Assembly (NCBI GenBank): GCA_005879815.1
Contig: VBKA01000054.1
Span: forward strand, 1 to 17,392
Reading direction: 5' to 3'
DNA length: 17,392 nt
Origin: Chloroflexota bacterium
Lineage (GTDB): Bacteria; Chloroflexota; Limnocylindria; QHBO01
Below, in pieces: positions 14,513-17,392 of the stretch (positions are counted from its first letter, which is position 1; the number at the start of each line of letters is the position of its first letter). Made by a program: the position numbers and the translations under genes. The notes beneath the pieces were generated by a model. That model worked only from the letters and a program-made list of their open reading frames with translations, was not told where the DNA came from and did no database searches.

Positions 14513-15004
14513 ATGGCAACCCGCAGCAACGCCAAATCCAGTCGCCCGTCCAGCCACAAGAGCGGCAAGGAAGAAGAGCGTCGGCTCGTCGATCGGTTCA
14601 TGGAAGTCTCCGACGCCCTGACGGAGGCGCTCGGCACGCCGTGGGCGCTCGCCCTGTCCATCCTGCTGATCGCTGTCTGGGCGCTCACCGGACCGATCTT
14701 CCGCTTCAGCGACACGTGGCAGCTCGTGATCAACACGACCACCACCATCATCACCTTCTGGATGGTGTTCGTGATCCAGACCAGCCAGAACCGGCAGGCC
14801 AAGGCACTCCAGTTCAAGCTCGACGAATTGATCCGATCGATTCCTGGAGCGCGCAATCGGATGATCGAGGCCGAACGCGAATCCACCGAGGAGCTGAAGC
14901 GCCAGGAAGAGGAGTTCCAGAAGACGGCCGAGCGCGGGGGCGTGAGGGACGTTCCACCCGAGGAGATCGAGGCCAAGGCGCAGGACAAGCGGGCCGGCCG
15001 CTGA
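14513..15004 (+). CDS. Low-affinity iron permease family membrane protein (PF04120-type)
   Basis: Membrane protein of 163 residues from ATG 14513, with GGAGG four bases ahead. A charged Lys/Glu-rich N-terminus is followed by two membrane helices, about 43-60 (PWALALSILLIAVWALTG) and about 70-90. The family signature FSDTWQLVINTTTTIITFWM (66-85), then FVIQTSQNRQAKALQFKLDE (86-105), is very well conserved. The C-terminus is a Glu/Lys-rich helical tail (STEELKRQEEEFQKTAE). The family is named from yeast Fet4-type transport, but bacterial members have only this short region and true iron transport by them is not shown. It is not in an operon with the VIT gene. Confidence 0.88.
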   Translation: MATRSNAKSSRPSSHKSGKEEERRLVDRFMEVSDALTEALGTPWALALSILLIAVWALTGPIFRFSDTWQLVINTTTTIITFWMVFVIQTSQNRQAKALQFKLDELIRSIPGARNRMIEAERESTEELKRQEEEFQKTAERGGVRDVPPEEIEAKAQDKRAGR

Positions 15005-15101
15005 CCCTCTCGCGCGTGGTACGCTCGCCGCGACCCTGACTTGACCGGCGCGCTGGTCGGGCGGCGGTCAGCCACCACATTTCCGCCAGGCGAGGAAGGC
15101 C

Positions 15102-16439
15102 GTGCCGTCCATCCCCATCGATCGCCATAGCCTGGAAAATGGCCTGCGCGTGGTCCTGTCGCGGGATGACCGCGCGCCCGTGGTCGCCGTCAACCTGTGG
15201 TACGACGTCGCGAGCAAGCATGAGAAGCCCGGCAAGACCGGCTTCGCGCACCTCTTCGAGCACATGATGTTCCAGGGCTCGGAGCACGTCGACAAGGGCC
15301 AGCACTTCAGCCTGGTCCAGGGCGCCGGAGGCACCCTGAACGCGAGCACCTGGCTGGATCGCACCAACTACTTCGAGACGCTGCCGAGTCATCAGCTCGA
15401 GCTCGCCCTGTGGCTCGAAGCCGACCGCATGGCGCGCCTCGTCGGGGCCATGACCCAGGAGAAGCTCGACAACCAGATCGACGTGGTGAAGAACGAGCGT
15501 CGCTCATCGGTCGACAACCAGCCGTACGGCACGTGGGACGAGAAGCTGCAGGAGCTCGTCTACCCGGAGGAGCATCCCTACCACCACTCGGTGCTGGGCT
15601 CGATGGAGGATCTCGAGGCTGCGTCGCTCCGCGACGTGAGCGAATTCTTCGAGACCTTCTATCGGCCGAACAACGCGGTCCTGTCGATCGTCGGTGACTT
15701 CGAGCCAGATACGGCGATGGAGCTGGTCGAGCGGCATCTGGGCCCGATCCCTGCCAATCCGGCGCTGCCTCCGCAACCGGACGTATCGCTCAACCCTGTG
15801 CTCATGGGCGGAGAGAGACGGGAGGTGCTACCCGACAAGGTGCCTTTGCCGCGCACGTATCTCGCGTACCGCATTCCGACCTATGGCACCCCCGGCTTCG
15901 ACGCCATCGAGGTCGGCGCCGACGTGCTCGGCACCGGCCGCGCCAGCCGCCTCTACGCCAACCTGGTGCGCGTCCGACAGGTCGCGCAGGACGTCGCCAT
16001 CTTCCCGTTCCCGCTGATTGGAGGCGCTGCAATGCTGGCCGTATGGGCGACCGCGAGGCCGGGCGACGAGGCCGCGATCGTCGAGGCGGCCACGCAGGAT
16101 GAGATCGCCCGGCTGGGTGAGCTAGGGCCGACCGACGAAGACCTCGACCGGGTCCGCAACCTCCATGACGCCGCTGTGGCGACCTCGCTGGAGCAGGTCA
16201 GCGAGCGCGCAGATCGACTTTCCATGTACACGACCTTCTTCGACGAGCCGGCGCGGATCAACGCCGAGATGAGCCGATACAGCGCGGTGACCGCCGACCA
16301 GGTGCGCGATGCGTTCGCCTCCTACGTCCGGCCCGATAACCAGGTCGTTCTCACCTACGTCCCGGCCGAGGACGCAACCGCTCGGAGCGGTGCCGCGACC
16401 GCCCAGGACAACGCGCCGGCGGCGGTTGAGCGGCCATGA
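15102..16439 (+). CDS. M16B family zinc metallopeptidase, catalytic subunit
   Basis: Inverzincin peptidase of 445 residues, starting at GTG 15102 with AGGAAGG ahead. The inverted zinc motif HLFEH is at residues 50-54 (GFAHLFEHMMFQGS), with catalytic Glu53 and the third ligand Glu132 in VVKNERRSS. The N-terminal domain is followed by the second, inactive-type domain at about 180-420 (YRPNNAVLSIVGDF). Where the R/Y substrate-binding pair should be, it reads SRLYANLVRVRQVAQDV, so the pair is missing here. The next gene starts within its stop (ATGA), a tight coupling that implies equal amounts of both proteins. By family precedent the two form a heterodimer. There is no signal peptide, so it is probably cytoplasmic. 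Confidence 0.95.
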   Translation: MPSIPIDRHSLENGLRVVLSRDDRAPVVAVNLWYDVASKHEKPGKTGFAHLFEHMMFQGSEHVDKGQHFSLVQGAGGTLNASTWLDRTNYFETLPSHQLELALWLEADRMARLVGAMTQEKLDNQIDVVKNERRSSVDNQPYGTWDEKLQELVYPEEHPYHHSVLGSMEDLEAASLRDVSEFFETFYRPNNAVLSIVGDFEPDTAMELVERHLGPIPANPALPPQPDVSLNPVLMGGERREVLPDKVPLPRTYLAYRIPTYGTPGFDAIEVGADVLGTGRASRLYANLVRVRQVAQDVAIFPFPLIGGAAMLAVWATARPGDEAAIVEAATQDEIARLGELGPTDEDLDRVRNLHDAAVATSLEQVSERADRLSMYTTFFDEPARINAEMSRYSAVTADQVRDAFASYVRPDNQVVLTYVPAEDATARSGAATAQDNAPAAVERP

Positions 16440-17392
16440 CGGCAACCCTGAGCGTCCCTCCTCCGCCAGCCTCGCCGCGCCCTTATCACTTCCCCGCCTT
16501 CGAGCGCCGGGCGCTGCGCAATGGCCTGAACCTGTGGCTCGTTCCCTTGCCGGATCGGGAGCTCGTGAACGTCCACCTGGTCATGGACGCTGGCGCCGCC
16601 GCGGAGGATGAGGCGAACGCCGGTGTCGCCGCGCTGACTGCACAGCTGCTGGTTACCGGAACGCGAAGCCTGGACGCCGCAGGCTTCGCAGACACCACCG
16701 AGCGGCTCGGCATCGAGATGAGCAGCGAATCCTCCTGGGATTGGGCGCGCGCCGCCTTCCAGTCCGTGCCGCGACACCTCGACGAGGGCCTGGGCCTCCT
16801 GTCGGAGATGGTCCGCGAGCCCAGGCTCGACCCGGGTGAGTTCGAGCGGCTGAAGGCGGAACGGCTGACCGACATCCTGCAGGCCAGGGCGGACCCCGGC
16901 CGTCTCGCCGACGAGCGCTTCCTCCGCCAGCTGTACGACGAGGCGACGCCCTACCACCGCCTCTCGGCCGGCACCCCTGAGAGCGTCACGCCGCTGACCC
17001 TCGACGACGTCCGCCGGCACCACAGCACCCACTACCTCCCAGGGCGCGCCAACCTGATCGTGGCAGGCGCCTTCGATCAGGATGCGCTGCTGCGCTCCGC
17101 CCAGGAGCAGCTTGGCGACTGGGACGGGACGGGGCCGGGGCATCGCGACATCGAGCCGCAGGCGGCGGGCGGAAGGCGCATCGTCCTGGTCGACCGTCCC
17201 GGTTCGGTGCAGAGCGAGCTCCGAGTCGGGCTCATCGGGATCAGCAGGCTCGACCCTCGGTTCTTCAAGGCAAGCGTGATGTCCGCGGTACTGGGCGGCG
17301 TGTTCTGGAGTCGGCTCAACGTGCGTCTGCGGGAGGAGCTTGGATACACGTACGGTGCCCATACCTACCTGGACCTGCGTCGTGCCCGCGGA
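16436..17392 (+). CDS. M16B family peptidase, non-catalytic partner subunit (cut by the right edge)
   Basis: The first 319 codons are in the window. ATG 16436 overlaps the preceding TGA by 4 nt. It has the M16 fold pattern: ERRALRNGLNLWLVPLPDRE, then VHLVMDAGAAAEDEANAGVA, and HYLPGRANLIVAGAF. However, the HxxEH zinc site is replaced by ALTAQLLVTGT (about 67-76), so it cannot bind zinc there. It keeps the substrate-binding R/Y pair as Arg297 and Tyr304 in RLREELGYTYGA. This is complementary to the upstream subunit, which has HxxEH but no R/Y pair, as described for heterodimeric M16B proteases such as the Sphingomonas A1 pair. The C-terminal about 100 residues lie outside the window. Confidence 0.94.
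   Translation, partial: MTATLSVPPPPASPRPYHFPAFERRALRNGLNLWLVPLPDRELVNVHLVMDAGAAAEDEANAGVAALTAQLLVTGTRSLDAAGFADTTERLGIEMSSESSWDWARAAFQSVPRHLDEGLGLLSEMVREPRLDPGEFERLKAERLTDILQARADPGRLADERFLRQLYDEATPYHRLSAGTPESVTPLTLDDVRRHHSTHYLPGRANLIVAGAFDQDALLRSAQEQLGDWDGTGPGHRDIEPQAAGGRRIVLVDRPGSVQSELRVGLIGISRLDPRFFKASVMSAVLGGVFWSRLNVRLREELGYTYGAHTYLDLRRARG

Noticed and set aside
13704..14621. 305-residue plus-strand reading frame
   Set aside because: It overlaps the secreted-protein gene in another frame, is Arg/Pro/Ser-rich, shows no domain and has no ribosome site.
15020..15047. TACGCT or TTGACC as a promoter for the M16 genes
   Set aside because: TACGCT has no acceptable -35 and TTGACC has no acceptable -10 at 16-18 bp. 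The case is too weak to list.
13753..15078. 441-residue minus-strand reading frame across the secreted protein and iron permease genes
   Set aside because: It lies antisense to two genes with strong independent evidence (signal peptide, PF04120 signature). Its composition is the Ser/Arg-rich type expected of a shadow frame. A small C-terminal part in the 13753-13896 gap remains unexplained, but I cannot support it as a gene.
16355..17362. 335-residue minus-strand frame antisense to the M16 pair
   Set aside because: The plus strand carries the M16 partner with the R/Y motif. The antisense frame has no recognisable domain.

Overview
This is a GC-rich window (roughly two thirds G+C by eye) with compact, mostly housekeeping gene content. 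GTG and TTG starts, ATGA and TGATG junctions, tRNA genes with encoded CCA ends and -10 elements of the TAGNNT type all point to a high-GC bacterium. The ValS N-terminus (PGVDHASIAAQ in place of the common PGTDHAGIATQ), a T-box leader on valS, a single tig-clpP-clpX run, and DUF3105, DUF3618 and Act_HolIII-type small membrane proteins fit Chloroflexota best (for example a soil or freshwater lineage). Actinomycetota remains an alternative. This assignment is inference; no rRNA is present.

Left part (1-4676). The window opens inside valS (minus strand). Its roughly 260-nt leader carries a complete T-box riboswitch with specifier GUC, the T-box core and an intrinsic terminator. Upstream, on the same strand, is a 503-residue acidic, low-complexity, coiled-coil protein with a small C-terminal alpha/beta domain. 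It is transcribed divergently from a MscS-type mechanosensitive channel. The channel gene and clpX converge so tightly that their stop codons share a CTAG palindrome.

Proteostasis and minus-strand run (3264-9633). Reading leftwards from 9633 the order is: aldo/keto reductase, beta-hydroxyacid dehydrogenase, VIT-family Fe/Mn transporter, tRNA-Leu(UAG), trigger factor (tig), clpP and clpX. The tRNA ends only 19 nt before the TTG start of tig, with the tig Shine-Dalgarno in between, so the tRNA and tig are almost certainly one transcript. tig and clpP are 7 nt apart, with the clpP ribosome site inside the end of tig. clpX has its own candidate promoter. The two oxidoreductases and the VIT gene form a separate operon-like set, faced by a divergent LysR-type regulator at 9744.

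Middle (10632-12731). A frameshifted and shrunken remnant of a small membrane-protein gene follows a DUF3618-like gene and a holin-III/YqjE-like gene; the three have overlapping ends. A DUF3105 membrane-anchored protein is read divergently from them, probably from a leaderless mRNA, and is followed by tRNA-Lys(CUU).

Right part (12732-17392). Two strong hairpins separate tRNA-Lys from a convergent alpha/beta hydrolase. Then come, all on the plus strand, a secreted two-cysteine protein of unknown family, a low-affinity iron permease family protein (PF04120 type), and a pair of M16 peptidase genes joined by ATGA. The first M16 protein has the HxxEH zinc site. The second, cut by the window edge, lacks it but keeps the R/Y pair, as expected for a split heterodimeric M16B protease.

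I see no CRISPR array, insertion sequence, prophage, defence island or biosynthetic cluster. The least explained items are the 503-residue protein, the tRNA-Leu/tig transcript, the triple 15-bp repeat between two oxidoreductase genes, and the secreted two-cysteine protein.
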